A stretch of 6,376 bases of DNA from Saprospiraceae bacterium. GTDB lineage: Bacteria; Bacteroidota; Bacteroidia; Chitinophagales; Saprospiraceae. Shown piece after piece: positions 6,007 through 6,376 of the stretch (within the stretch, counting starts at the first letter, position 1; every line of letters begins with the position of its first letter). The notes beneath the pieces are model-generated. The model worked only from the letters and a program-made list of their open reading frames with translations, ran no database searches and had not been told where the DNA came from. The stretch spans positions 1 to 6,376 of the forward strand of contig WGBN01000438.1 of assembly GCA_015494245.1 (NCBI GenBank), read 5' to 3'. Both the position numbers and the translations under genes were made by a program.

Positions 6007-6376
6007 CTACAGTTTAAGGCCAAAAAAGTTTATAAATTTCACTGTCGCAGCCTGTCCGCTATACTCAAGGGTTATGCTAATGGTATCTTGTGTGCTATTA
6101 GCAATCAGGGTCATGGACAAATTTGGATCATCATCGGCATATCCGGCTTGGGCTAACCCTCCATCAATTTCCGCAACGCCATCTTTGGAGATCGTGAAAG
6201 TTGTCTCCGGCAAGAGGTCGGGATGGGTAGAAGAACTCAGCTTGTAAGTTTTGCGGCCGGCTTTTTCCACATCAATGATGCCTGCTTCCTCTTGAGGGTT
6301 AGCAGCATCTCCTGTGATAAAAAAACCCGCATAGTTGCCCAAAAAAACATCCTGCACCAAACGCTCTTTCTTACAA
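6007..6376 (-). CDS. Small hypothetical protein, probable lipoprotein (5' end beyond window)
   Basis: A minus-strand frame is open from the right edge to the TAG at 6007-6009, giving 122 full codons. The first visible residues are CKKERLVQDVFLGNYAG. A cysteine followed by charged residues and then a FxGNYxG-type segment is the usual look of a mature Bacteroidota lipoprotein just after its lipobox, so the missing part is probably only a signal peptide of about 15-25 residues. A TTG at 6360 is a possible internal start but is unlikely. The rest is beta-rich and polar (for example TYKLSSS, TTFTISKDGVAEIDGG, ISITLEYSG, ending NFFGLKL), which suggests a small beta-sandwich or barrel. No specific family or function is recognised. 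It is followed by a strong terminator, so it ends its transcription unit. Confidence 0.75.
   Translation of the reverse strand, partial: CKKERLVQDVFLGNYAGFFITGDAANPQEEAGIIDVEKAGRKTYKLSSSTHPDLLPETTFTISKDGVAEIDGGLAQAGYADDDPNLSMTLIANSTQDTISITLEYSGQAATVKFINFFGLKL

Noticed and set aside
1..6376. Search for CRISPR repeats, insertion-sequence ends, tRNA genes or phage modules.
   Set aside because: No spaced direct repeats, transposase-like frames, terminal inverted repeats or tRNA-like cloverleaf sequences were seen. The region reads as ordinary chromosomal housekeeping and transport genes.

Overview
The window looks like chromosomal DNA from a member of the Bacteroidota. Three stretches match the TAnnTTTG -7 promoter element of that phylum. 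The TonB-dependent receptor has the carboxypeptidase-regulatory-like N-terminal domain common there, and the start regions lack strong Shine-Dalgarno sequences. The moderately high GC and the protein style would fit a Saprospiria-like lineage, but that placement is inference.

Layout from left to right. Positions 1-2259 (minus) hold most of a TonB-dependent outer-membrane receptor whose C-terminus lies beyond the left edge. Upstream of it, between 2260 and about 2430, is a leader with a clear TPP (thiamine pyrophosphate) riboswitch, a candidate switching hairpin, and a second hairpin whose 3' arm contains the AGGA just before the receptor start codon. A divergent promoter pair (2426-2466) serves the receptor leftward and, rightward, a 288-residue ferritin-like/VIT1 fusion protein (2479-3345) that is probably an iron or manganese exporter. 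Only 8 bases separate the end of that gene from the convergent end of cca (3354-4880, minus), a tRNA nucleotidyltransferase with an HD domain. cca starts with GTG and overlaps by 7 bases the end of a tRNA-dihydrouridine synthase gene (4874-5908, minus). Upstream of dus are its promoter and a strong intrinsic terminator (5947-5981), which closes the transcription unit of a small probable lipoprotein gene (6007-6376, minus) whose start is beyond the right edge.

How the parts work together. The riboswitch ties outer-membrane receptor production to cellular TPP, so the receptor is best read as a thiamine or thiamine-precursor uptake channel energised by TonB. The divergent ferritin-VIT gene is a separate metal-homeostasis function that shares only the promoter region. 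dus and cca form a translationally overlapping tRNA-maturation pair. The most notable item is the riboswitch-to-receptor control region. Riboswitch-controlled thiamine receptors are already known in the phylum, so it is not a new class, but the predicted switching structures here are specific and testable.
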